Positions 9,050 to 16,985 of a DNA stretch of 64,000 bases are shown here, piece by piece. Position numbers and translations under genes: made by a program. The stretch's first letter is position 1, and each line of letters opens with the position of its first letter. The notes below the pieces were generated by a model, which was not told the origin of the DNA, did no database searches, and worked only from the letters and a program-made list of their open reading frames with translations. The stretch comes from Variovorax sp. OV700 (GTDB taxonomy: Bacteria > Pseudomonadota > Gammaproteobacteria > Burkholderiales > Burkholderiaceae_C), in contig NZ_FNDR01000001.1 of assembly GCF_900099805.1 (NCBI RefSeq), positions 620,001-684,000 on the forward strand. The letters run 5' to 3'.

Positions 9050-9553
9050 ATGTCCCAGCCCCGCTCCCACGCCCGCGTGATCCGGTTGCATGCCGATGAC
9101 GATGTCGTGATCTCGCTCGACCAGCTGGTCGCGGGCACGCACATCGAAAGCGAAAACGTGGCCGTGGCCGGGCTGATTCCGCCGGGCCACAAGATGGCCA
9201 CGCGCGCCATCGAGCCGGGCGCCGCGGTGCGCCGCTACGGGCAGATCATCGGCTTTGCGAGCAGGCCGATTCGCGCGGGTCAGCACGTGCACACGCACAA
9301 CCTCGCGATGGGCGATTTCACGCGTGACCATGCGCATGCGATCGATGCGCGCCCGACACTACATGCCGCCGAGCCCGCGACCTTCGAAGGCATCGTGCGC
9401 GAAGACGGCCGCCGTATACGCTGGCTTGAGGCGGATCGCGACGAGAGAGAGATCGCTCTGCGTGCCTGGAGTGGGTGTAACCAGGTTTTTCGACTGCTTT
9501 TGCTAAGCTGGCGTCCCTTCGCGGCCGATCGCCATCACTTCGCATCTTCATGA
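9050..9553 (+). pseudogene. UxaA/altronate dehydratase-like gene truncated after its SAF domain
   Basis: The first ~100 residues form the SAF domain of UxaA/GarD-type hydro-lyases (VISLDQLVAGTHIES, IPPGHKMATRAI, QHVHTHNLAMGDF). They are followed by the linker TFEGIVREDGR that normally opens the large catalytic domain. Homology stops at about 9412. The frame then runs through unrelated sequence to a stop at 9553, so some 380 expected residues are missing. The P4-type integrase gene starts 190 bases later. I infer that an insertion or associated deletion removed the rest of the gene. A stand-alone SAF-only subunit is the alternative, but the retained linker argues against it. Confidence 0.75.
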
Positions 9554-9606
9554 AAATAGCCACCTGGAATTTTCATCAAGGATTCCTTGGGAACACTCAG
9601 GAGCTT
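9550..9606 (+). pseudogene. Possible 5' scrap of an endonuclease/exonuclease/phosphatase-type gene
   Basis: An ATG at 9550 opens a 19-codon phrase starting MKIATWNFHQGF, then a stop. The MKIATWN opening is typical of the exonuclease III/EEP superfamily. Too little remains for certainty; it may be chance. It lies between the cut uxaA-like gene and the integrase, consistent with mosaic junk at an insertion boundary. Confidence 0.25.
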
Positions 9607-9619
9607 TAGCGGCAAGAAA

Positions 9620-9650
9620 ACTTGTTTTAAATCAACGATTTAACTCAAGT
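9620..9650. repeat. 31-bp imperfect palindrome upstream of the integrase
   Basis: Two 14-base arms match at 12 positions (ACTTG then TTAAATC on each side) around a three-base AAC centre. It is AT-rich in an otherwise GC-rich setting. It could be an attachment core, an excisionase or repressor site, or a weak hairpin. Confidence 0.45.
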
Positions 9651-9696
9651 ATCGCTCCTAGCCCTTCCTAGGTTGTCCGACCGAATCCAGCAAAAT

Positions 9697-9729
9697 TTCG
9701 GGTACGGCTTCGGATACGATTCGGGTACG
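9697..9729 (+). repeat. Three direct repeats of a TTCGGRTACG motif before the integrase
   Basis: Copies begin at 9697 (TTCGGGTACG), 9709 (TTCGGATACG) and 9720 (TTCGGGTACG). Spacings of 12 and 11 bases put them on nearly one face of the helix. They end 18 bases before the integrase ATG. Integrase arm-type binding sites or an autoregulatory operator are the likeliest roles. Confidence 0.5.
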
Positions 9730-9746
9730 CCACCCCGGATCTTGCG

Positions 9747-10973
9747 ATGCATACCCTGACAGTTACGCCACCCCGCTCCCCACGGACGCTCAGCGAAACG
9801 CAGCTGAAAAATGCGAAACCTCAGGCCAAGGAGCACAAACTCACCGATCCAGGCGGACTGTTTCTTGTGGTGAAACCGAATGGCGCGAAGCTCTGGCGTT
9901 ACAGATTCTGGTTGGATGAAAAAGAAGGTCTTCTTGCGCTAGGCGCCTATCCAGACACCACCTTGAAGCGGGCTCGAGAACTGCACCAAGAGGCTCGCAC
10001 CCTCGTAGCAGAGGGGATCAACCCGGTCCGCCATAGACAGGATGCCAAGTCGCAAAAAGCAAAAGCAGATGAGCACGCTCAACTGGGAACCTTCCGCGCG
10101 GTGACCGAGGCCTGGCTGTCAAAAACCGACAAGCGACTTCGGCCAGCAACCATCCGGCAGCGCAAGCGTGAAGTTGACAACGACTTGCTTCCCCAGTTTG
10201 AAAACAGACCCATTGGGAGCTTGACGCGTCTGGAATTATCGAAACTGCTGGTCAGTGTGGAGAAACGAGCGCCGGAGACCGCCCGCAACCTCCGAGCGCA
10301 CCTGGACGCCATTTTCGAGCACGCAGTCGATACCGGTCTTATCTCGGCGAATCCAACACCGCCACGCAGACTGCTTCAGGCGAGAAATCAAGTGCATCAC
10401 CTTGCACTTCCAGCCGAGCGGCTCGGCAACTTTCTCCGCGCACTGGATGCAAGTCGAGTCAAGCAAGAAACCCGCATCGCAATGCTTTTGATGCTGCAGA
10501 CTGCATGCCGAAAAGATGAAGTCATCTCCGCACGCTGGGAGGAGATCAATTTGCACAACAAGGAATGGATCATTCCGGCCTCTCGAATGAAGGGGAAGCG
10601 AGAGCATTGGGTGCCCCTTTCGAGACAAGCGATCACTCTGCTTCAAGACCTTCGCAAGTTGGTCCCAATGGAGCGTGCGCACCTCTTTCCCAACCGAGTT
10701 GACCCGCAGCGCCCAATGGCGAACCGGTCACTGAATGCCGTACTCGCTCGCCTCGGGTATCACGAAGAAAGCACCCCGCATGGCATGCGTGCCACCTTTA
10801 GTACGCACTTCAACAAAATCGGCGCGAACTCCGACGTCATCGAACTTTGCCTGGCGCATGTGCCAGCGGATAAGGTCCGCGCTGCATATAACCGCCACCC
10901 TTACCAAGAAGAAAGGCGCGCGATGCTCCAAACCTGGGCAGACCATCTTGATCTGCAACGAGCAGCGCCCTGA
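9747..10973 (+). CDS. int: P4-type tyrosine integrase with DUF4102 arm-binding domain
   Basis: 408 residues. The N-terminal arm-type DNA-binding domain (DUF4102) spans about residues 15-95 (LFLVVKPNGAKLWRYRFW). A core-binding domain follows (about 115-205), then the catalytic domain with all expected residues: Arg in TACRKDEV, His-x-x-Arg in HGMRATFST, His in LAHVPAD, and nucleophile Tyr in AAYNRH. The protein should be functional. It catalyses insertion and excision of an integrative element. Codon use is less GC-biased than in the flanking genes, which fits foreign origin. No tRNA gene is visible beside it; the 5' neighbour is a truncated uxaA-like gene. No clear ribosome site precedes the ATG at 9747. 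Confidence 0.92.
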   Translation: MHTLTVTPPRSPRTLSETQLKNAKPQAKEHKLTDPGGLFLVVKPNGAKLWRYRFWLDEKEGLLALGAYPDTTLKRARELHQEARTLVAEGINPVRHRQDAKSQKAKADEHAQLGTFRAVTEAWLSKTDKRLRPATIRQRKREVDNDLLPQFENRPIGSLTRLELSKLLVSVEKRAPETARNLRAHLDAIFEHAVDTGLISANPTPPRRLLQARNQVHHLALPAERLGNFLRALDASRVKQETRIAMLLMLQTACRKDEVISARWEEINLHNKEWIIPASRMKGKREHWVPLSRQAITLLQDLRKLVPMERAHLFPNRVDPQRPMANRSLNAVLARLGYHEESTPHGMRATFSTHFNKIGANSDVIELCLAHVPADKVRAAYNRHPYQEERRAMLQTWADHLDLQRAAP

Positions 10974-11100
10974 TCATTATTACCAGCACGATTGCAGCAC
11001 CGACATGCTGCCGCCATTGCCTGCCAGCCCGTTCCAGCGCATTCAGAAGTCGGTAAGCTCGTGCGAGAGTCGTCCGGCACGCTCGTCAGCTCAACGCCTT

Positions 11101-11487
11101 GAAAGCGCGCCAACCACAGGCGTCTTTGCCGTCTCGACAGATGGAGGCAAGGCGCACATCGGTGCCACGATTTTGAGCAACTGGGCCAAAGAAGCAGCGA
11201 GTGCCATCTCGAATTTTCAGGCCAAACGGATTCGATCTGGAGTCGAAACGCTTCTGGCTAGCGCCGGCATAAGCAGCGACATACGCGGGCGCCTTCAGTC
11301 GCATGGGATCGCGGGAGTCCAGGCCCGTCACTACGACGGCTATGATTATCTCGCCGAGAAGCGAAAGGCGCTCGATGCGCTGTACTCCCTACTCGCACAG
11401 GCGCGAAAGGACGTGACAAAGAAAACACTCAAACCTAGTGGAAAAACGCAGGTTGATCGTCGCGATCCCGTGTCGCGATCAGGCTGA
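11101..11487 (+). pseudogene. 3' remnant of a second tyrosine recombinase
   Basis: About 128 residues match only the C-terminal catalytic part of a different phage-type integrase: TDGGKAHIGATILSNWA, then KRIRSGVETLLASAGIS, and QSHGIAGVQARHYDGYDY containing the His and nucleophile Tyr. The N-terminal DNA-binding regions and the first catalytic Arg are absent, and no convincing start exists. It lies 130 bases downstream of the intact integrase in the same direction. A second, older element was probably broken here. Confidence 0.75.
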
Positions 11488-11748
11488 GCGCATCGAGCAG
11501 CGAGGTCGGCGCCTGACCAAGCACATCAATGATTCCGACCAGATCTTCCGCGTAGCAGGCAATTGGAGTCGGCGCAAAACACCCTGCCATTGCCGTCGAG
11601 TTGCGGACTGACCGCGCACCAGACGTGGGTCGCCGCGCCCTTGCGGCACCGATTACAGGTCACGGGCTAGATCGACCACCGGCCGTCCGTTCTCATCGAC
11701 CAAGCCGTTCTTTTCCAGCGTTTCCCTAGGATCTCTGAAAGAGTCGCT
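11488..11748. other. Intergenic remnant, no intact gene
   Basis: No convincing gene. On the minus strand, 11653-11745 reads as a short terminal phrase (LEKNGLVDENGRP to LARDL, then stop) with coding-like composition but no start. I could not assign it; it may be another truncated mobile-element gene. Confidence 0.4.
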
Positions 11749-12720
11749 TCACAGGTCCACCATCAGCACGTCGCCGTGTGCACGTGAACAGCACGGCAGG
11801 AACGCTTCGTTTCGGACTTTTTCCTGCGAGGTAAGAAACGAGTCACGGTGGTCCACAATGCCTTCGAGCACTGGCGTCAGGCACGATCCGCACACCCCCT
11901 GCTCGCACGAAGACGCGACCTCGATGCCGCAGCGGGTCAAGGCTTGCAGCGCGGTCTCCGCGGCAGCGACGGTGATGCGTTTGCCGCTTCGCACGGCGAT
12001 CAGCTCGAACGCGCGATCGCCACCGGACGTCGCCGCCACCGCCGCTGCCTGGAAGTACTCCTGGTGCAGCCTGCTTTCATCCCAGCCGGCGTCGCGCGCG
12101 GTGCCCAGCACATGGTCCATAAAGCCCTGAGGTCCGCACACATAGAGGTGCGCACCGGGCGGTTGCGAGGCGAGCACGGCTTCGCCGTCGAAGGCGCTCT
12201 GTGCCTCGTCGTCCGAATACAGGTGTACCGCGTGCGCGAACGGCGCGCGCTGCAGTTCGTCGGCGAAGGCCATGCGGTCTCTCGATCGCGCGCAGTAGTG
12301 CAGCGCGAAACGCGCGCCGCTCGCATGCAACGCAGCGGCCATGCTCATGAGCGGTGTGATGCCGATGCCCCCTGCAATGAGAACCGAGCAGGAACTGTCC
12401 GGCCGTAGCGGAAAATTGTTCCTCGGCGCCGAGATGCGCAATGCGCTGTCTTCCCGCAGTTGCGCATGCATCGCCTCGGACCCCCCGCGCGACGACGCGG
12501 CGCGCAGCACCGCGATGCGATAGCGCCGCGGCGCAAGGCTGGGCCCGTCGAGCAACGAGTACTGCCGCACGAAGCCGTTCGCATGAACGTCGATGTGCGC
12601 GCCGGCCTCGATAGCCGGCAGCGGCGCGGCGCCCGCCGCTTCGATCTCGAAGACGCAGATGTCCCTCGCGACCTCCGCTCGGGCGGCAATCCGCGCCTCG
12701 ATCAGCGCAACCCGCGTCAT
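11749..12720 (-). CDS. PDR/VanB-family reductase component (FMN, NADH, 2Fe-2S)
   Basis: 323 residues. A flavin-binding ferredoxin-reductase domain (FVRQYSLLDG) is followed by a nucleotide-binding domain (LIAGGIGITPLMSM, YVCGPQGFMD) and a C-terminal plant-type ferredoxin with CEQGVCGSC plus a fourth Cys near PCCSRA. This domain order is that of phthalate dioxygenase reductase and vanillate demethylase VanB, which pass electrons from NAD(P)H to a Rieske oxygenase. Its ATG overlaps the FAH gene stop (ATGA). The Rieske oxygenase gene three genes upstream is its obvious partner. Confidence 0.92.
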   Translation of the reverse strand: MTRVALIEARIAARAEVARDICVFEIEAAGAAPLPAIEAGAHIDVHANGFVRQYSLLDGPSLAPRRYRIAVLRAASSRGGSEAMHAQLREDSALRISAPRNNFPLRPDSSCSVLIAGGIGITPLMSMAAALHASGARFALHYCARSRDRMAFADELQRAPFAHAVHLYSDDEAQSAFDGEAVLASQPPGAHLYVCGPQGFMDHVLGTARDAGWDESRLHQEYFQAAAVAATSGGDRAFELIAVRSGKRITVAAAETALQALTRCGIEVASSCEQGVCGSCLTPVLEGIVDHRDSFLTSQEKVRNEAFLPCCSRAHGDVLMVDL

Positions 12721-13565
12721 TCCGCACGCACGGTGTTAGACAGCGTGCCCACGCCTTCCACCTCGACTTCCACGACGTCGCCCGCGCGCATGTACAGCGG
12801 CGGCTGGCGTTTGAAGCCCACGCCGCCGGGCGTACCGGTGACGATGACGTCGCCGGGCTCGAGCGCGGTAAAGGCCGAGATGTAGGCCACGAGGCTCGGC
12901 ATCGAGAAGATCAGCTGCTCGGTGGTCGCGTGCTGCACCGTCTCGCCGTTTAGCCGCGTGGTCAGGGCCAGCACCTGACCATCGGCTATCTCGCCGCGCG
13001 TGACCATCCACGGGCCGAAGCCACCCGTCGCAGGAAAGTTCTTACCGGGCGTCCATTGCGTGGTGTGAGCCTGCCAGTCACGTACCGATCCGTCGTTGTA
13101 CGGGGCATAGCCCGCGACGTGCGCCCATGCGTCTTCCTCCCGGATGCGCCGGCCGCCCGTGCCGATGACGATGGCGATCTCGCCCTCGTAGTCAAAGCAA
13201 GCCGACTCGGACGGCAGCACCAGAGGCTGGCCGTGACCGGCCTGCGAGGACGCCACGCGCAGGAAGATGGTCGGCTGGCCGGTCTTCTCGCGCTTGGCCT
13301 CGACGCGGTGCGCCTCATAGTTCAGGCCCACACAGAAGATGCGCGGCGCATCGGGCACGACAGGCAGCAGGCTGACGTCGCGCAGCGCGACATCCAGCCG
13401 GGCGCCCTCGGCCAGTGCCTCGATCCCGGGCAGCCCGAGTTGCGACAGCGCGCTGCGAAGGGTCGGAAACCGCCCCTGCGAAGCGGCCTGGAGATCGGCG
13501 ATACGTTCGCCGACGAGCGCGCCCCAGCGCGCCTGTCCCTGATGGGAATAGCTCAGAAGTTTCAT
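12717..13565 (-). CDS. Fumarylacetoacetate hydrolase (FAH) family protein
   Basis: 282 residues from the ATG at 13565 (MKLLSYSHQG, the usual family opening). A longer frame upstream has no support. FAH-fold signatures are FCVGLNYEAHRVE, the acidic metal site DYEGEIAIVIG, and GDVIVTGTPGGVGF near the end. Such enzymes hydrolyse C-C bonds in ring-fission products or decarboxylate/hydrate oxo acids. Position between the reductase and the Bug gene in a ring-hydroxylation operon suggests it acts late in the same aromatic pathway. Substrate not determinable. Confidence 0.88.
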   Translation of the reverse strand: MKLLSYSHQGQARWGALVGERIADLQAASQGRFPTLRSALSQLGLPGIEALAEGARLDVALRDVSLLPVVPDAPRIFCVGLNYEAHRVEAKREKTGQPTIFLRVASSQAGHGQPLVLPSESACFDYEGEIAIVIGTGGRRIREEDAWAHVAGYAPYNDGSVRDWQAHTTQWTPGKNFPATGGFGPWMVTRGEIADGQVLALTTRLNGETVQHATTEQLIFSMPSLVAYISAFTALEPGDVIVTGTPGGVGFKRQPPLYMRAGDVVEVEVEGVGTLSNTVRAE

Positions 13566-13630
13566 GGTCGGAAAGGACCCCTCTCCTCGAGGGGCGTGCG
13601 GAGGAAAAAGAAGAGAACTGCGCGGCGCGG

Positions 13631-14616
13631 CTACTCGGCGGTGATGCCGGCCGACTTGACGATCTTTCCCCACTTGTTGAACTCCGCGAGGAAATAGGTC
13701 TTGAACTGATCGGGCGTGCCACCGCGCACGCTGGCGCCCTGGGAGGCCAGGATTTCCTGCAGCTCCTTCTCCTGGAGCGCGGCATTGGTCTCGTGCGACA
13801 GTCTGTCGATGATGGGGCGCGGCGTGTTCGCGGGCGCAAGCAGGCCGAACCAGGTGCCGGCCTCGAAGTCGGCGACTCTCCAGCCTGCTGCATGGTCGGC
13901 ACCTGCGGGAACTGCGGTGACCTCTGCGTCGAGGTGATCGCGATGGCGCGAAGCTTGCCGCCCTTGACCAGCGGTGCCGAGGTGCTGAAGACGTCGAACA
14001 TTAGGTCGATCTGGCCGGCGACGAGATCGACCAGCGCTGGTCCGCTGCCCTTGTACGGCACGTGCACCATGTCCACGCCGGCGAGCATCTTGAAGTACTC
14101 GCCCGCCAGGTGGGCGGCGCTGCCGTTGCCGAACGAGCCGTAAGAGAGCTTGCCGGGTTTGCCTTTGGCCTCGGCGATCAATTCGCTGACGCTGTTGACC
14201 TTGAGCTCGGGCTTGACTACTAGCAGCAGCGGCTGCGTCGCCACCAGCGTGATCGGATAGAAGGACTTGATCGGGTCGTAGCCGAGCTTGGGATAGACGT
14301 GCGGGGTTACCGCGAGCGGGCCCGCGGCGCTGAACAGCAGCGTGTAGCCATCGGCGGGCGCCTTGGCCACGAAGTCCTGCCCCAGGGTGCCGCCCGCGCC
14401 GGGGCGGTTCTCGACCACCACCGGCTGCCCTAACCGCTCGGACAGCGACTTGGCCATCAGCCGCCCCGTCTGGTCGGTCGAGCCGCCGACCGCATAAGGA
14501 ATGATGAGCTTGATGGGCTTGCTCGGATAGGTGTCGGCGTGGGCGGTGGCGGCGCCGAGGAAGGCGCATGCGGCTAGGGCCAGGGCCGCAGGCCATCGGA
14601 ATCTCGTGGGGGTCAT
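13631..14616 (-). pseudogene. Bug/TctC-family solute receptor broken by a 2-base frameshift
   Basis: From the ATG at 14616 (AGGAGA upstream) the frame encodes a signal peptide and normal Bug sequence (YAVGGSTDQTGR, VVVENRPGAGG, HVPYKGSGPAL) up to PTMQQAG. It then shifts. The correct continuation (VADFEAGTWFGLLAP to KSAGITAE) lies in another frame and ends at 13631. The cause is an extra two bases: minus-strand GGAGAGTCGCC where GGAGTCGCC would keep frame, at about 13876-13880. Everything else looks intact, so this is a recent mutation or a sequencing error. If real, about 80 C-terminal residues are lost and uptake for this operon is impaired. Confidence 0.85.
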
Positions 14617-14657
14617 TGTTTTGTCTCCTGGATGGGTATCGAACGCGAAACGTGCAG

Positions 14658-16010
14658 CTACTTGACGATGGCTTCCATCCCCGTGCCTTCGGTGACGGTG
14701 TGGGGCGTCTTGGCCGGCACGCGGCCGACCGTGTCGCCGAAGCGCTCGAGCATCACATCCTCGAAGGGCACGCCCTCCGAGGCGAACCAGCTACCCGAAC
14801 GCAGCCGGTAGGCGTCGTGCTTCAGCGGCGCCTCGGGCTCGATGCCGCGCGCGAGCGCCTTGGCGCCCGAGAGCACCGTGCGCCGGAAACGCACTACGGC
14901 GGCATCGGAGGGCGAGAGATGCTCCCGCGTGCGGTCGCTGATACGCCCCTGGCTGTCCTGGATCATCGCGTCCTGCTCGGCAACGCCGCGCACGCCGGTG
15001 AAGCTGATGTGCTTCTGGTGTGTGCGGTCGATCAGGTACTCGTTCGAGCGATTTCGGATCGGGATGTAGTTGGCGTCGACTTCCGCGATGACGCCGTGGC
15101 CTTCCTTGAACTTCGCGACCTCTTCCTCGCCCAGCGGCCGGTCGGGGTTCCAGGCGTAGGTGTAGATCCAGCAGTTCTCGTCGTCGATCGGCACCCAGGT
15201 GTAGCCGAAGTGGGTTTCGCCGGGCAACGTTGAGGGCGTGGTGCTGTGCGAGGGCAGCGCGAACTGCGCGCTGCGCCAGTAGCGCGCGCCGCCCTCCGCG
15301 CGGCGCGCGCCGCCCACCACGAAGCCGACCTCGTGCTCGAGGATCGAGAACTGCGGCAGCGGGTCTTCGCGGATCCAGCGCAGCCGCTTTTCGTCGGCGG
15401 GCGCGTCGGGGTTTGCGTTCGACGGCACGCTCGGCGCCGGCATGTGCAGGAACGAGAAGTGCGAGGTGTCGAGCGCACCTTCGATCGACTGAGCCCAATT
15501 GCATTCCTGCAGTTTCTTGGTCACATAACGGTGCGATTCAGGCAGATCTGCGAACTCGAGCTGCGGCACTTGCGGCAGTTCTCGCTCCCAAGGCTCGGGG
15601 CCCATGTAGGCCCAGACGATCCCGCCGTGCTCGCGTGTCGGGTAGGCCTTCAGGCGCAGCGTGTCGTGGTAACTCGCGCCGGGCGGCACATTCGGCAGCT
15701 CCACGGGACGGCCCTGCAGGTCGAACTGCCAGCCATGGAACACGCACCGGATCGCGCAGTTCTCGTTGCGGCCGAAGTACAGGTCGGCGCCGCGGTGTGG
15801 ACAGCGCGAGTCAACCAAGCCGACCACGCCATCGCTGTTGCGGAAGGCGACGAGCCGTTCGCCCATGATGTTCACGCGCATCGGCGCGCCATCGGCTTCG
15901 GGCAGTTCGCGGGAAAGGGCCACCGGCTGCCAGAAGCGGCGGAAGAACTGCCCCATAGGTGTCTCGGCCCCGGTGCGGGTGAGCATGTCGTTGTCGGCTG
16001 CGCTGAGCAT
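14658..16010 (-). CDS. Rieske 2Fe-2S aromatic-ring-hydroxylating oxygenase, phthalate 4,5-dioxygenase-like
   Basis: 450 residues from the ATG at 16010, with AAAGGAGA about nine bases upstream. The Rieske domain carries CPHRGADLYFG and CVFHGWQFD, giving the two Cys and two His cluster ligands at about residues 70-95. The catalytic domain has the mononuclear iron motif DTSHFSFLH. Length and the MLTRTGAETPMGQFFRRFW opening place it with phthalate 4,5-dioxygenase-type oxygenases (a single alpha subunit fed by a PDR-type reductase). It hydroxylates or demethylates an aromatic acid; the exact substrate cannot be read from sequence. The reductase is encoded in the same operon at 11749. Confidence 0.9.
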   Translation of the reverse strand: MLSAADNDMLTRTGAETPMGQFFRRFWQPVALSRELPEADGAPMRVNIMGERLVAFRNSDGVVGLVDSRCPHRGADLYFGRNENCAIRCVFHGWQFDLQGRPVELPNVPPGASYHDTLRLKAYPTREHGGIVWAYMGPEPWERELPQVPQLEFADLPESHRYVTKKLQECNWAQSIEGALDTSHFSFLHMPAPSVPSNANPDAPADEKRLRWIREDPLPQFSILEHEVGFVVGGARRAEGGARYWRSAQFALPSHSTTPSTLPGETHFGYTWVPIDDENCWIYTYAWNPDRPLGEEEVAKFKEGHGVIAEVDANYIPIRNRSNEYLIDRTHQKHISFTGVRGVAEQDAMIQDSQGRISDRTREHLSPSDAAVVRFRRTVLSGAKALARGIEPEAPLKHDAYRLRSGSWFASEGVPFEDVMLERFGDTVGRVPAKTPHTVTEGTGMEAIVK

Positions 16011-16023
16011 CTTCGGGTCTCCT

Positions 16024-16923
16024 TTAATTCGTTGTTGCAGCGGTTTTCGTTGCAGCGGTTTTCGTTGCAGCGGTGTTCTCCGCGGCCGCATCACGGCGCG
16101 CACGCGGATCGCGGATGCCATGGCCCGCGGCCCACGCCAACGTGTCCAGCGTGTGGCCCGACGGCGCGTACTCGCAGCCGATCCAGCCCTTCCAGTCCAT
16201 TTGCTCGATGAGTTCGAACAGGTAGGGAAAGCGGATCTCGCCTGTGCCCGGCTCGTTGCGGCCCGGCACGCTGCCGACCTGGATATGGCCGATGTACGGC
16301 CACACCGCCTTCAACCGTTCGGCGATGGCGCCTTGCTCCATCTGGATGTGGAAAGTGTCGAAGCACAGCTTCACGTTGTCACGGCCCAGCGCCTGGACCA
16401 CCTCCACGCCTTCTTCGATGCGGTGGTACAGAAAGTCGGGAAAGCGCGCGCGGCAGCAGGGCTCGAGGATCAGCGTCAGCCCGGCCATACGAGCCTGGTC
16501 GGCAGCCCAGCCGATGTTGTCCTTGAAGAGGTCCATGCAGCGAGCCCGGTCCATGCCAGGGGCAATGTTGCCGGGCATCACGTGGATCATCGGCCCACCG
16601 ACCTGCGAGGCGTACTCGATGGCGGTGTGAATGCTCTGCCTGAATTTCTGCTCGGCGCCCGGCAGCGCCGCATACCCACGCTCACCGGCGTCCCAGTCGA
16701 AAGGCGAGAGGATCTGCACCAGCTGCAGGCCGTTGGCATCGAGCCGCGCCGCGATCTCGCGCGCCGGGTACTCGTAGGGGAAGGCCACCTCCACGCCCTG
16801 GAAGCCCGCCCTGGCAGCGGCTTCGTAGCGTTCGAGCATGGGGTATTCGGTGAAGAGCCACCGTAGGTTCGGATCGAATCGGAGCATCGTGTCTACGTAC
16901 GTTTGTTTGCGGATGAAGGGCAT
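16024..16923 (-). CDS. Sugar-phosphate isomerase/epimerase-like TIM barrel, hydroxypyruvate isomerase type
   Basis: 299 residues in the AP-endonuclease-2-like barrel family. The stretches GVEVAFPYEYPA, HVMPGNIAPG, LILEPCC, CFDTFHIQMEQG and GWIGCEYAP give the usual metal-binding Glu/Asp/His set. Best comparison is hydroxypyruvate isomerase (Hyi/OtnI-like). It is first in the Rieske oxygenase operon, 13 bases before the oxygenase gene. Its C-terminal tail is an extra low-complexity TAATK repeat encoded by a 15-bp tandem repeat. The start may instead be the Met 12 codons later (MLRFDPNLRW), nearer the family's usual beginning; neither has a clear ribosome site. Its role with an aromatic oxygenase is unclear. 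Confidence 0.8.
   Translation of the reverse strand: MPFIRKQTYVDTMLRFDPNLRWLFTEYPMLERYEAAARAGFQGVEVAFPYEYPAREIAARLDANGLQLVQILSPFDWDAGERGYAALPGAEQKFRQSIHTAIEYASQVGGPMIHVMPGNIAPGMDRARCMDLFKDNIGWAADQARMAGLTLILEPCCRARFPDFLYHRIEEGVEVVQALGRDNVKLCFDTFHIQMEQGAIAERLKAVWPYIGHIQVGSVPGRNEPGTGEIRFPYLFELIEQMDWKGWIGCEYAPSGHTLDTLAWAAGHGIRDPRARRDAAAENTAATKTAATKTAATTN
16034..16078 (-). repeat. 15-bp tandem repeat, about three copies, inside a gene end
   Basis: GTTGCAGCGGTTTTC occurs at 16034-16048 and 16049-16063 with a slightly altered third copy at 16064-16078. On the coding strand it gives TAATK pentapeptide repeats at the C-terminus of the isomerase-like protein. Copy-number change would keep frame. Confidence 0.9.
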
Positions 16924-16942
16924 CGTAGGTAGCCAGCATTGC

Positions 16943-16985
16943 TAAGACAAGCTAGACTTTTTTATGTCGAAGTGAGCTTGTCTTA
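16943..16985. promoter_or_regulatory. 11-bp perfect inverted repeat overlapping the LysR start codon
   Basis: TAAGACAAGCT at 16943-16953 is repeated inverted as AGCTTGTCTTA at 16975-16985, separated by 21 bases. It sits in the 61-bp divergent region between the oxygenase operon and its LysR gene, and the right arm ends on the A of the LysR ATG. Autorepression together with control of the operon is the likely function. Confidence 0.55.

Noticed and set aside
6745-9210. An 821-codon open frame on the minus strand
   Set aside because: It is the mirror of the pdxA-like and enolase-superfamily genes, with no family resemblance.
9413-9746. tRNA gene as an integrase target
   Set aside because: No cloverleaf-like sequence or CCA-type 3' end could be found in this stretch.
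10735-11100. Start of a 250-codon frame overlapping the integrase gene
   Set aside because: The first part is out of frame with the intact integrase and has no recombinase similarity; only 11101-11487 matches a second recombinase.
16034-16078. Short tandem repeats considered as a CRISPR array
   Set aside because: There are no spacers; the units are adjacent, in frame and inside a coding region. No CRISPR-like repeat-spacer pattern was seen elsewhere.
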